DNA of 24,540 bases from JBBROS01 sp043748985. GTDB taxonomy: Bacteria; Pseudomonadota; Alphaproteobacteria; Acetobacterales; Acetobacteraceae. Location: contig JAYVEG010000284.1 in assembly GCA_043748985.1 (NCBI GenBank), positions 1 through 24,540 on the forward strand. The letters run 5' to 3'. The translations under genes and the position numbers were made by a program. Each line of letters begins with the position of its first letter. The first letter of the stretch is position 1. The notes beneath the pieces were generated by a model. It did not search any database, was not told the origin of the DNA, and saw only the letters and a program-made list of their open reading frames with translations. Below are positions 13,930 through 20,316 of the stretch, one piece after another.

Positions 13930-15351
13930 TTGAGCGTGGGTGAGGCGGCCCCGGATGCGGGCCGCACGCGGCTGACGGCGCTGATCGTCGCGACGGCGTT
14001 GTTCATGCAGAACCTGGACGGCACCGTGGTGGCCACGGCGCTGCCGACGATGGCGCGGGCGTTCGGGTCGGACCCCCTGCATATGAATGTGGCGCTGACG
14101 TCGTACCTGCTCAGCCTGGCCGTGTTCATTCCGGTATCGGGCTGGATGGCGGACCGGTATGGGGCACGGGCGGTGTTTCGGGCGGCAATCGCGGTGTTCA
14201 CGCTGGGCTCGATCCTGTGCGGGGCGGCGACGACGTTGCCGGCGCTGGTGGGGGCGCGGATCGTGCAGGGGGTTGGCGGCGCGATGATGGTGCCGGTCGG
14301 GCGCCTGGTGCTGTTGCGAAGCGTGCAGAAGTCCGAGCTGGTGGCGGCGATGGCGTGGCTGACGGTGCCGGCGCTGGTGGGGCCGATCGTGGGGCCGCCG
14401 ATAGGGGGCATGTTGGTGACGTATGCCGATTGGCGGTGGATCTTCTTCATCAACGTGCCGATCGGGGTGCTGGGAATCGTGCTGGTGTCGCGGTTCATCC
14501 ATGACGTGGATGCGCCGGTGCGCGCGCGGCTGGATGGGTGGGGGCTGGTGTTTTCCGGGCTGGCACTCGCGTGCCTGATGTTCGGGTTCGAGACGGCGGG
14601 ACGGGGGATGCTGCCGCCAGCTGTGGTGGGCGGACTGATCTTGGCTGGGCTGGTGTGCGGGGCCTTGTATCTGCGGCATGCGCGGGGGCGTCGGGACCCG
14701 CTGCTGGATCTGACGCTGCTGCGGGTGCCGACGTTCGCGGTTTCGGTGGGGGCCGGGTCGTTGTTCCGGATCGGAGTGGGGGCGATCCCGTTCCTTCTGC
14801 CGCTGATGCTGCAGCTGGGGTTCGGGATGGCGGCGGCGCAGTCGGGGCTGATCACGTTTGCCAGTGCGGCGGGCGCCATTGTCATGAAGCCGGTGGCGCA
14901 GCGGGCCTTGCGGTGGCTCGGGTTTCGGGCCGTGTTGGGATGGAACGGGGCGCTGGCGGCGATGTTGCTGGGGGCGATGGCATTCCTGCGGCCGAGTTGG
15001 CCGTTGGCGGCGATCTATCTGCTACTTGTGACTGGCGGGTTCTTGCGATCGTTGCAGTTCACGGCGTTCAACACCATTGCGTATGCGGATATTCCGCGGG
15101 AGCGCATGAGTGCGGCCACCAGCCTGTATTCGACCATCCAGCAGCTGAGTTTGACACTGGGGATCACGGTGGGGGCGGCGGTGCTGGAGTTCGCGACCGC
15201 GGCGACGCCGGAGCATGCGCCGACCTTGCAGGCGTTCACTGTCGCCTTCCTGTGTGTGGCGGTGTTCAGCCTGCTCGCGACGCCGCTGGCGCTGCGGCTG
15301 CCGGCGGATGCGGGGGCGGAGATGTCCGGGCATCGGCTGAGGGTGCGATGA
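13930..15351 (+). CDS. DHA2-family MFS multidrug efflux transporter
   Basis: A 473-residue drug:H+ antiporter of the EmrB/QacA group, inner membrane, with about 14 hydrophobic segments. Helix 1 has the family motif NLDGTVVATALPTMARAF; loop 2-3 has GWMADRYGAR (motif A) and helix 5 has GPIVGPPIGGML (motif C). Start is a TTG at 13930, four bases after the preceding stop codon; a GTG at 13936 is also possible, and no ribosome site is evident, so reinitiation from the upstream gene is likely. Its stop overlaps the start of endonuclease III (ATGA). No membrane-fusion (EmrA) partner is adjacent. Confidence 0.85.
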   Translation: MSVGEAAPDAGRTRLTALIVATALFMQNLDGTVVATALPTMARAFGSDPLHMNVALTSYLLSLAVFIPVSGWMADRYGARAVFRAAIAVFTLGSILCGAATTLPALVGARIVQGVGGAMMVPVGRLVLLRSVQKSELVAAMAWLTVPALVGPIVGPPIGGMLVTYADWRWIFFINVPIGVLGIVLVSRFIHDVDAPVRARLDGWGLVFSGLALACLMFGFETAGRGMLPPAVVGGLILAGLVCGALYLRHARGRRDPLLDLTLLRVPTFAVSVGAGSLFRIGVGAIPFLLPLMLQLGFGMAAAQSGLITFASAAGAIVMKPVAQRALRWLGFRAVLGWNGALAAMLLGAMAFLRPSWPLAAIYLLLVTGGFLRSLQFTAFNTIAYADIPRERMSAATSLYSTIQQLSLTLGITVGAAVLEFATAATPEHAPTLQAFTVAFLCVAVFSLLATPLALRLPADAGAEMSGHRLRVR

Positions 15352-16097
15352 TGAAACCCAAGCGTTTGCGGAAGACGCCGCCGATGAACCGGGTAGAGGT
15401 GCGGGCCTTTCTGGAGGCGCTGGAGGCGGCGTTTCCGGATGCGGAGTCGGACCTCGATTTCACCGATCCGTTTACCCTGCTGTGTGCGGTCGTGATGTCG
15501 GCGCAGACGACGGATGTCGCGGTCAACAAGGTGACGAAGACGCTGTATGCCGTGGCGAACACGCCGGCGGCGATGGTGGCGCTGGGGGCGGAGGGGATTG
15601 CGGCGCATATCCGATCCATCGGGTTGTGGCAGGCGAAGGCGAAGAACGTGGCGGCGCTGAGCCAGATCCTGATCAACAAGCATGGCGGCGACGTGCCGGG
15701 GGATCGGGAGTCGTTGGAGGCGCTGCCGGGGGTGGGGCGGAAGACGGCGAACGTGGTGCTGAACGTGGCGTTCGGGCAGGCGACGATGGCGGTGGATACG
15801 CACATCTTCCGGTTGGGCAACCGGACGGGGATCGCGCCGGGGAAGGATGTGCGGGCGGTGGAGGACCAGTTGGTGAAGCGGATTCCGGCGGAGATGCTGC
15901 GGCCGGCGCATCATTGGCTGATCCTGCATGGGCGGTATGTGTGCAAGGCGCGGACGCCGGAGTGCTGGCGGTGTGCGGGGGCGGCGTGGTGCCGGTTTCC
16001 CTATAAGACCGTGGGTCGGGCTGGGGAGGGAAAGGGTCAAGTTCAGACAGAGAGCACAGAGAACGAGGACGCCACGGATCGCACGGAGAGCGCGTGA
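15348..16097 (+). CDS. nth: endonuclease III
   Basis: A 249-residue base-excision repair enzyme with glycosylase and AP-lyase activity on oxidised pyrimidines. The helix-hairpin-helix LPGVGRKTA (126-134) holds catalytic Lys132, and Asp150 lies in MAVDTHIF. The 4Fe-4S loop is C-x6-C-x2-C-x5-C (Cys199, 206, 209, 215). The core ends near residue 219; the following 30 residues are polar (TESTENED...) and are encoded by a CACAGAG-type repeat that runs into the gene end, so the tail is probably repeat-derived. ATG 15348 overlaps the transporter stop by four bases with GAGGG just upstream; an adjacent ATG at 15351 is equivalent. Confidence 0.92.
   Translation: MMKPKRLRKTPPMNRVEVRAFLEALEAAFPDAESDLDFTDPFTLLCAVVMSAQTTDVAVNKVTKTLYAVANTPAAMVALGAEGIAAHIRSIGLWQAKAKNVAALSQILINKHGGDVPGDRESLEALPGVGRKTANVVLNVAFGQATMAVDTHIFRLGNRTGIAPGKDVRAVEDQLVKRIPAEMLRPAHHWLILHGRYVCKARTPECWRCAGAAWCRFPYKTVGRAGEGKGQVQTESTENEDATDRTESA
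16037..16094 (+). repeat. CACAGAG-type repeat inside the 3' end of nth
   Basis: Starts TCAAGTTCAGACAGAGAGCA and goes on CAGAGAACGAGGACGCCACG to GCACGGAGAGCGCG. It has the same motif order as 4083-4130 and is inverted relative to 16291-16343. It encodes the last 20 or so residues of endonuclease III. Confidence 0.6.
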
Positions 16098-16110
16098 TCT
16101 TTTTGGACTT

Positions 16111-16224
16111 TACCGAGTTTATTTGTTGATGATCCCGTCGATGATTGTTTCGGGCGGAACGAGGCCGTTGCAGGCGTCAACGCGGCCACGTTGCACCTGG
16201 ATTGCTTCGCCAAAAAACTCGGTA
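16111..16224. repeat. short inverted repeat TACCGAGTTT
   Basis: TACCGAGTTTATTTG at 16111-16125 is matched on the other strand at 16211-16224 (TACCGAGTTTTTTG), a 10-bp perfect core plus TTTG, with about 85 bp between. It brackets most of the small minus-strand ORF and is AT-richer than its surroundings. It may be the ends of a tiny mobile relic or a long-loop hairpin. Confidence 0.4.
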
Positions 16225-16247
16225 TGACGGTGGTCGGTTGCAGTCAT
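16119..16247 (-). CDS. possible 42-residue small protein or gene remnant
   Basis: An ATG-to-TAA frame on the minus strand gives MTATDHRHTEFFGEAIQVQR followed by a stretch ending PPETIIDGIINK. I do not recognise it. The composition is protein-like and less GC-rich than the neighbours, but there is no clear ribosome site before the ATG. It lies alone between two inverted repeats in the 261-bp gap between nth and rsmG. It could be a real small gene, the tail of a decayed gene, or chance. Confidence 0.22.
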   Translation of the reverse strand: MTATDHRHTEFFGEAIQVQRGRVDACNGLVPPETIIDGIINK

Positions 16248-16290
16248 TGCTGTGAGATCTGGTCAGCCTGGCGATTGGCGATGACAGAAG

Positions 16291-16343
16291 ACGATTTTCT
16301 TTGTGCGTTCCGTATCTTCTGTGTGGGCGCTGTGTGGACTTGA
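16291..16343 (-). repeat. CACAGAG-type repeat, inverted copy upstream of rsmG
   Basis: The minus strand reads TTCAAGTCCACACAGCGCCC then ACACAGAAGATACGGAACGC and ACAAAGAAAATCGT. It is inverted relative to 16037-16094, about 200 bp away, and ends just before the ribosome site of rsmG, so the rsmG promoter must lie in or upstream of it. Confidence 0.55.
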
Positions 16344-16358
16344 AAAGGTGGAACCGGC

Positions 16359-16970
16359 ATGGAAACCCCTTGCCCCGCATGCTACCCACCCCGAATGCTT
16401 ACCCCCGAAACGGAACAGCGGCTGAGGGACTACGCGGCGCTGCTGCAGACGTGGACGCGGCGGATCAACCTGGTGTCGGCGGCGGACCAGCCGAACATCT
16501 GGTCGCGGCATGTGTTGGACAGTCTGCGGCTGGTTCCGTTGATCCCTGCGGGGACCGATCGGGCCATCGATCTGGGATCGGGGGCCGGGCTGCCGGGGCT
16601 CGTGTTGGCGATCGCGACGGGGATATCCTTCGAGCTGATCGAGTCGGACCATCGGAAGGCGGCGTTTTTACGGGAGGCGGCGCGGCTGACAGGGGCGCCG
16701 GTTGCGGTACATACGACGCGGATCGAGGAGACGGCGATCGCACCAGCCGCGGTGGTGACGGCGCGGGCGCTGGCGCCGCTGGACAAGCTGTTGCCGATGG
16801 CAGTGCCGCACCTGGCGCCGGGGGGGGTGATGATCTTTCCGAAGGGAACGCGGGCGGCCGAGGAGGTTGCGGCGGCGCGGCGGGGGTGGTCGTTTGGGTT
16901 GTCGATCGAGGGGGGCGCCTCGCCGATCCTGCTGATCCGCGCACCAGTGCGGGTGGCGGCGCATGCCTGA
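16359..16970 (+). CDS. rsmG: 16S rRNA (guanine-527-N7)-methyltransferase RsmG
   Basis: A 203-residue class I methyltransferase that modifies G527 of 16S rRNA. It has the N-terminal helix TEQRLRDYAALLQTWTRRIN with LVS, then HVLDSL, the SAM-binding IDLGSGAGLPGL (70-81), LIESDHRKAAFL and VVTARALAPLDKLL. AAGGTGG sits eight bases before the ATG at 16359; a second ATG at 16395 lacks one. The stop overlaps the parA start by eight bases. In most alphaproteobacteria mnmE and mnmG precede it; here nth and a repeat-bounded gap do, which suggests a rearrangement on this side. Confidence 0.92.
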   Translation: METPCPACYPPRMLTPETEQRLRDYAALLQTWTRRINLVSAADQPNIWSRHVLDSLRLVPLIPAGTDRAIDLGSGAGLPGLVLAIATGISFELIESDHRKAAFLREAARLTGAPVAVHTTRIEETAIAPAAVVTARALAPLDKLLPMAVPHLAPGGVMIFPKGTRAAEEVAAARRGWSFGLSIEGGASPILLIRAPVRVAAHA

Positions 16971-17778
16971 CGGTGCGCTGCCTTCGCTGGCCGGGCCGCC
17001 GCGGGGGCGGGCGCGAGTGGTGGCGATCGCGAATCAGAAGGGGGGTGTGGGCAAGACCACGACAGCGATCAACCTGGCGACCGCATTGGCGGCGGCGGGA
17101 CATGGGTGCCTGCTGATCGACCTCGACCCGCAGGGGAACACATCGACCGGGCTAGGCGTGCCGCGCGACCGGCGTGGGGCGGGGTCGTATTCGCTGCTGA
17201 TGGGGGAGCGGCCGCTGGATGCGACCCTGACCGCGACCTGGGCGGGCGGGCCGATGCTGGTGCCGGCCGACAACGAGCTGGCGGGGGCGGAGATCGAGCT
17301 GGCGAGCGAGCAGCGGCGCGAGTATCGGCTGCGGGACGCGCTGGAGACGGCGCCGCCGCGGCATACGGTGCTGATCGACTGTCCGCCGAGCCTAGGGCTG
17401 TTGACGGTGAATGCACTGGTGGCGGCGGATGCGGTGCTGGTGCCGCTGCAATGCGAGTTCTTCGCCCTGGAAGGAATCAGTCAACTCGTGCAAACCATCG
17501 AGCGTGTGCGCCGCAACCTCAATCCACAGCTTTCGCTGCAGGGCATCGTGTTGACCATGTACGACCGGCGGAACAATCTGTCGGAGTTGGTGGCGGCTGA
17601 CGTGCGGTCCGTGTTCGGGCCGGCGGTGTACGACACGGTGATCCCGCGGAACGTGCGGATTTCGGAGGCGCCGAGCCATGGGAAGCCGGTGATGACGTAT
17701 GACCTGAAGTCACCGGGCGCGCAGGCGTATATCAAGTTGGCGGCGGAGTTCATCCGGCGCGAGGTTGCGCGCGCGTGA
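16963..17778 (+). CDS. parA: chromosome-partitioning ATPase ParA
   Basis: A 271-residue Walker-type ATPase that, with ParB and parS, segregates the replicated chromosome origin. The deviant Walker A KGGVGKTT is at residues 26-33, the A' box DLDPQGN at 53-59, and Walker B is in TVLIDCPPSLG. The ending EAPSHGKPVMTYDLKSPGA is typical of chromosomal ParA (Soj). The start overlaps rsmG by eight bases and the stop overlaps the parB GTG (GTGA), so the three genes form one unit. No parS-like palindrome (TGTTTCACGTGAAACA) was spotted in the window by eye. Confidence 0.94.
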   Translation: MPDGALPSLAGPPRGRARVVAIANQKGGVGKTTTAINLATALAAAGHGCLLIDLDPQGNTSTGLGVPRDRRGAGSYSLLMGERPLDATLTATWAGGPMLVPADNELAGAEIELASEQRREYRLRDALETAPPRHTVLIDCPPSLGLLTVNALVAADAVLVPLQCEFFALEGISQLVQTIERVRRNLNPQLSLQGIVLTMYDRRNNLSELVAADVRSVFGPAVYDTVIPRNVRISEAPSHGKPVMTYDLKSPGAQAYIKLAAEFIRREVARA

Positions 17779-18611
17779 AGGCTCCCATGAAGTCCCCGTT
17801 GGGGCGGGGACTGGCGTCGCTGCTGGGCGAGGCGGGGCCGAGTGCAGCCAGCCGGACGACGCTGCTGGTGACGCAGTTGGAGCCTGGGCCGTTCCAGCCG
17901 CGGGTGGCGATGGACCCGGCGGCCCTCACGGAGCTGACGGACAGCATCCGGCAGCAGGGGGTGTTGCAGCCGATCCTGGCGCGGCCGCATCCCGACGAGG
18001 CGGGGCGGTTCCAGATCATCGCGGGAGAGCGGCGATGGCGCGCGGCGACGGCAGCCGGGCTGCACGAGGTGCCGGTGCTGATCAAGGCGCTGAACGATTC
18101 TGCGGCGATGGCGGCCGCATTGGTGGAGAACCTGCAGCGGCAGGATCTGGACGCGATCGAGGAGGCGGACGGGTATAACCGGCTGATCGACGATTTCGGG
18201 CTGACTCAGGACCAGATCGGCGATCTGGTGGGAAAGTCGCGCAGCCATATCGCCAACATGCTGCGGCTGCGGCATCTGCCGGCGACGGTGCGGGCGCAGG
18301 TGCAGGCGGGCGCGTTGTCGGCCGGGCATGCGCGGGCGTTGCTGCAGCATTCGGAGCCGGAGGCGGCGGCGAAGCTGGTGATCGCGCGGGGGCTGAACGT
18401 GCGCCAGACCGAGGCGCTGGCGTCCAGGCCGGTGGCGAAGGTGGCTACGCCGAAGGACCAGGAGCATGTGGCGCTGGAGCGGGAGCTGGGGGTGTTGTTG
18501 GGGTTGCGGGTGACGATCACGCAGTCTGGGGCGGGGGGGGTTGTGCAGATCGGGTATCGGAACCTGGATCAGCTGGATGGGCTGTTGGCGCGCTTGCACG
18601 CGCGGGGGTAG
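17775..18611 (+). CDS. parB: chromosome-partitioning protein ParB
   Basis: A 278-residue CTP-dependent, parS-binding clamp. The N-terminal SPLGRGLASLLGE is the usual ParA-interacting segment. The CTP-binding domain has IRQQGVLQPILARP, GERRWRA (84-90) and ENLQRQDLDAIEEA (118-131). A helix-turn-helix follows (about 144-163, LTQDQIGDLVGKSRSHIANM), with a C-terminal dimerisation domain. The GTG at 17775 overlaps the parA stop; the ATG at 17787, with AAGG just upstream, is an equally possible start and would remove four residues. It converges on holA with the hairpin repeat of copy B between them. Confidence 0.94.
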   Translation: MKAPMKSPLGRGLASLLGEAGPSAASRTTLLVTQLEPGPFQPRVAMDPAALTELTDSIRQQGVLQPILARPHPDEAGRFQIIAGERRWRAATAAGLHEVPVLIKALNDSAAMAAALVENLQRQDLDAIEEADGYNRLIDDFGLTQDQIGDLVGKSRSHIANMLRLRHLPATVRAQVQAGALSAGHARALLQHSEPEAAAKLVIARGLNVRQTEALASRPVAKVATPKDQEHVALERELGVLLGLRVTITQSGAGGVVQIGYRNLDQLDGLLARLHARG

Positions 18612-18648
18612 TGCGTCCTACGTCGCTTGTCGTGCTGGCGGAACGAGA

Positions 18649-18682
18649 CCCTCACCCAACCCTCTCGCAAGGGCGAGCGCTT
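18649..18682 (-). repeat. stop-codon-proximal hairpin repeat, copy B
   Basis: The + strand reads CCCTCACCCAACCCTCTCGC, then AAGGGCGAGCGCTTT, running straight into the stop of holA. CTCGC and GCGAG form a perfect 5-bp stem around AAGG, and a T-run follows on the + strand. It shares 17 identical bases (CCCTCACCCAACCCTCT) with copy C. It lies between convergent parB and holA and could terminate both. Confidence 0.7.
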
Positions 18683-19693
18683 TTAGCGGCGGAGGGTGGC
18701 GCCGGCTCGGGCAAGGGCCATGACGAGGCGGCGGGCGATGACGTCGTCGGGCGCGCCGGTTTGTTTGCAGGCGAGTTCGGCGCGACGAGCCTCGGCCATG
18801 GCGGCGGAGAGGCGGGATGTGGGCCAGGCGCCGACGGCGCGGACCATGTCGGATTCGCGTTTCCAGAAGACGGGAGGACGCATGGCTTTGACGGCGTCCT
18901 GCGCGGAGCCGCCGGCGTCCATGCGGCCACGGGCGGCGTGGAGGCGGGATAGGAACAACAGGACCTGGCGGATGAGGCCGACGGAGGTGAGGCCGTCGGC
19001 GAGGCTGCGTTCGGTGGCGAGGTCTGCCGCGGCGACATCGCCGAGGGTGGCGGCATAGAGGGCGTTGTCGAGGGAGACGGAGGCCTGGTCGCCGACGCAC
19101 GCGCGGACGGCGTCGAGGTCGAGACGTTTCTCGGTTCCGGCGTAGAGGATGAGTTTCTCGACCTCGCCGCGGGTGCTGGCGTAATCGCCGCCGAGGTGGT
19201 CGCGGAGCCAGTCGAGCGCGTCGGGGTCCGCGCGGACACCCTCGGCGGCGAGGCCGGACTCGATGCCGGCGCGCAGGCCGGGGCCTTCCTCGGGGTAGCA
19301 GGCGACGGCGGCGGCGGTTTCGGCGGCTTCGAGGAGGGTGACGAGCTTTGAGCGGCGGGCAAGGGCGCCGGCTTCGAGAATGACGAGGCTGTCTCCGGGA
19401 GCTTTGGCGATCTGGTCGACGGCGGTGGCGAGGCTGTCGGTCACGTCGCGGACGCGGATGACGCGGCGCCCGCCCAACATGGCGATGGCGCTGGCTTCTT
19501 CGGCCATGCGGTCCTGGTCGTCGCGGGCGAGCCAGGCGACGCGAAAGGGGTCGTCGGCGCTGCCGGCGATGGCGAGGGTGAGCTGATCGGCGCGGGAGCG
19601 GACGAGACCTTCGTCCTCGCCGTAGAGGAGCACGACACGGACGGGGCCGGGATCGCGTAGGAACGACGCCATGCGGCGGGCGTCGATTTTCAT
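18683..19693 (-). CDS. holA: DNA polymerase III delta subunit
   Basis: A 336-residue clamp-loader subunit that opens the beta clamp. Recognisable parts are the start MKIDARRMASFL, VLLYGEDEGLVRSRADQL, RVAWLARDDQ, a SAIAMLGGRRVIRVRD strand-loop and the later WLRDHLGGDYASTRGEVEKL, followed by the C-terminal collar domain with PPVFWKRE. Length is normal. The ATG overlaps the lptE stop by one base (TAATG), and it is the last gene of leuS-lptE-holA. The stop codon directly adjoins the copy B hairpin repeat. Confidence 0.9.
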   Translation of the reverse strand: MKIDARRMASFLRDPGPVRVVLLYGEDEGLVRSRADQLTLAIAGSADDPFRVAWLARDDQDRMAEEASAIAMLGGRRVIRVRDVTDSLATAVDQIAKAPGDSLVILEAGALARRSKLVTLLEAAETAAAVACYPEEGPGLRAGIESGLAAEGVRADPDALDWLRDHLGGDYASTRGEVEKLILYAGTEKRLDLDAVRACVGDQASVSLDNALYAATLGDVAAADLATERSLADGLTSVGLIRQVLLFLSRLHAARGRMDAGGSAQDAVKAMRPPVFWKRESDMVRAVGAWPTSRLSAAMAEARRAELACKQTGAPDDVIARRLVMALARAGATLRR

Positions 19694-20316
19694 TACAGGC
19701 CGGGCGTGGTCACGGTGGCGTTCGTGCCGGCGGGGCCGAGGTCCGGGATGGTGCCGGGGATTTCCGTGGGGGCGGCGGGGCCGAGGGAGGCGGGGGCGGT
19801 TGCGGGCGTGGCGGCGACGGCCCGGCGGCGGAGGAAGATGGCGACCTGGGTGGTGACCTGGTCGGCCATGGCCTCGACGATGCGTTTCTGTGCCGCAGCA
19901 TTCTCGAGGTCGGCGGCGAAGTATTGCTGGTTGAGGACGTTGAAGCCGTCGACCGAGCGGGCCGAGCCGGTGGCCAGGACGGTGCGGGCCACGTCGAGGC
20001 GGCGGAGGGTCCAGTTAGCGGAGCCGTTGAGGCGGACGCGGGTGGTTGAGTTGTCGCGCTGGATGGCGATGCTCTCGCCGGAGATGGCGGGCGCGGTGAT
20101 CAGCTCGTACTGCTTGGCGATGCCGGTGCCGGAGCCCTCGATGCGTTGCTGGAGGGCCTGTCGCATGAGTTGGCCGGCGCGTTCGCCCATGACGGGGACG
20201 TAGACGGCGGCGAGTTCGTTCGCGGCGATGCTGCCCGATGCGCCCTCGGGCATATACAGCGGGCGGAAGCCGCAGCCGGCGAGCAGGAGTACTGCCAGGA
20301 TGGGGGCGTGTTTCAC
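19693..20316 (-). CDS. lptE: LPS assembly lipoprotein LptE
   Basis: A 207-residue outer-membrane lipoprotein that plugs the LptD barrel for lipopolysaccharide delivery. The signal peptide ends in the lipobox LLLAGC (Cys15), followed by the family-typical GFRPLY. Then come a VYVPVMGERAGQLMRQALQQ helix and paired strands such as YELITAPAISGESIAIQ. The final 35 residues are Ala/Pro/Thr-rich and look like an unstructured tail. Its ATG overlaps the leuS stop (ATGA) and its stop overlaps the holA start. The position between leuS and holA is conserved in proteobacteria. Confidence 0.9.
   Translation of the reverse strand: MKHAPILAVLLLAGCGFRPLYMPEGASGSIAANELAAVYVPVMGERAGQLMRQALQQRIEGSGTGIAKQYELITAPAISGESIAIQRDNSTTRVRLNGSANWTLRRLDVARTVLATGSARSVDGFNVLNQQYFAADLENAAAQKRIVEAMADQVTTQVAIFLRRRAVAATPATAPASLGPAAPTEIPGTIPDLGPAGTNATVTTPGL

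Noticed and set aside
12897..14885. A 662-codon minus-strand open frame opposite the quinone reductase and DHA2 genes
   Set aside because: Same cause: low-complexity Arg/Pro/Ser composition, no ribosome site, and convincing genes on the other strand.
16177..16389. A 70-codon minus-strand frame over the rsmG start
   Set aside because: It overlaps the well-supported rsmG start and a repeat, with an Arg/Ser-rich random-looking product.
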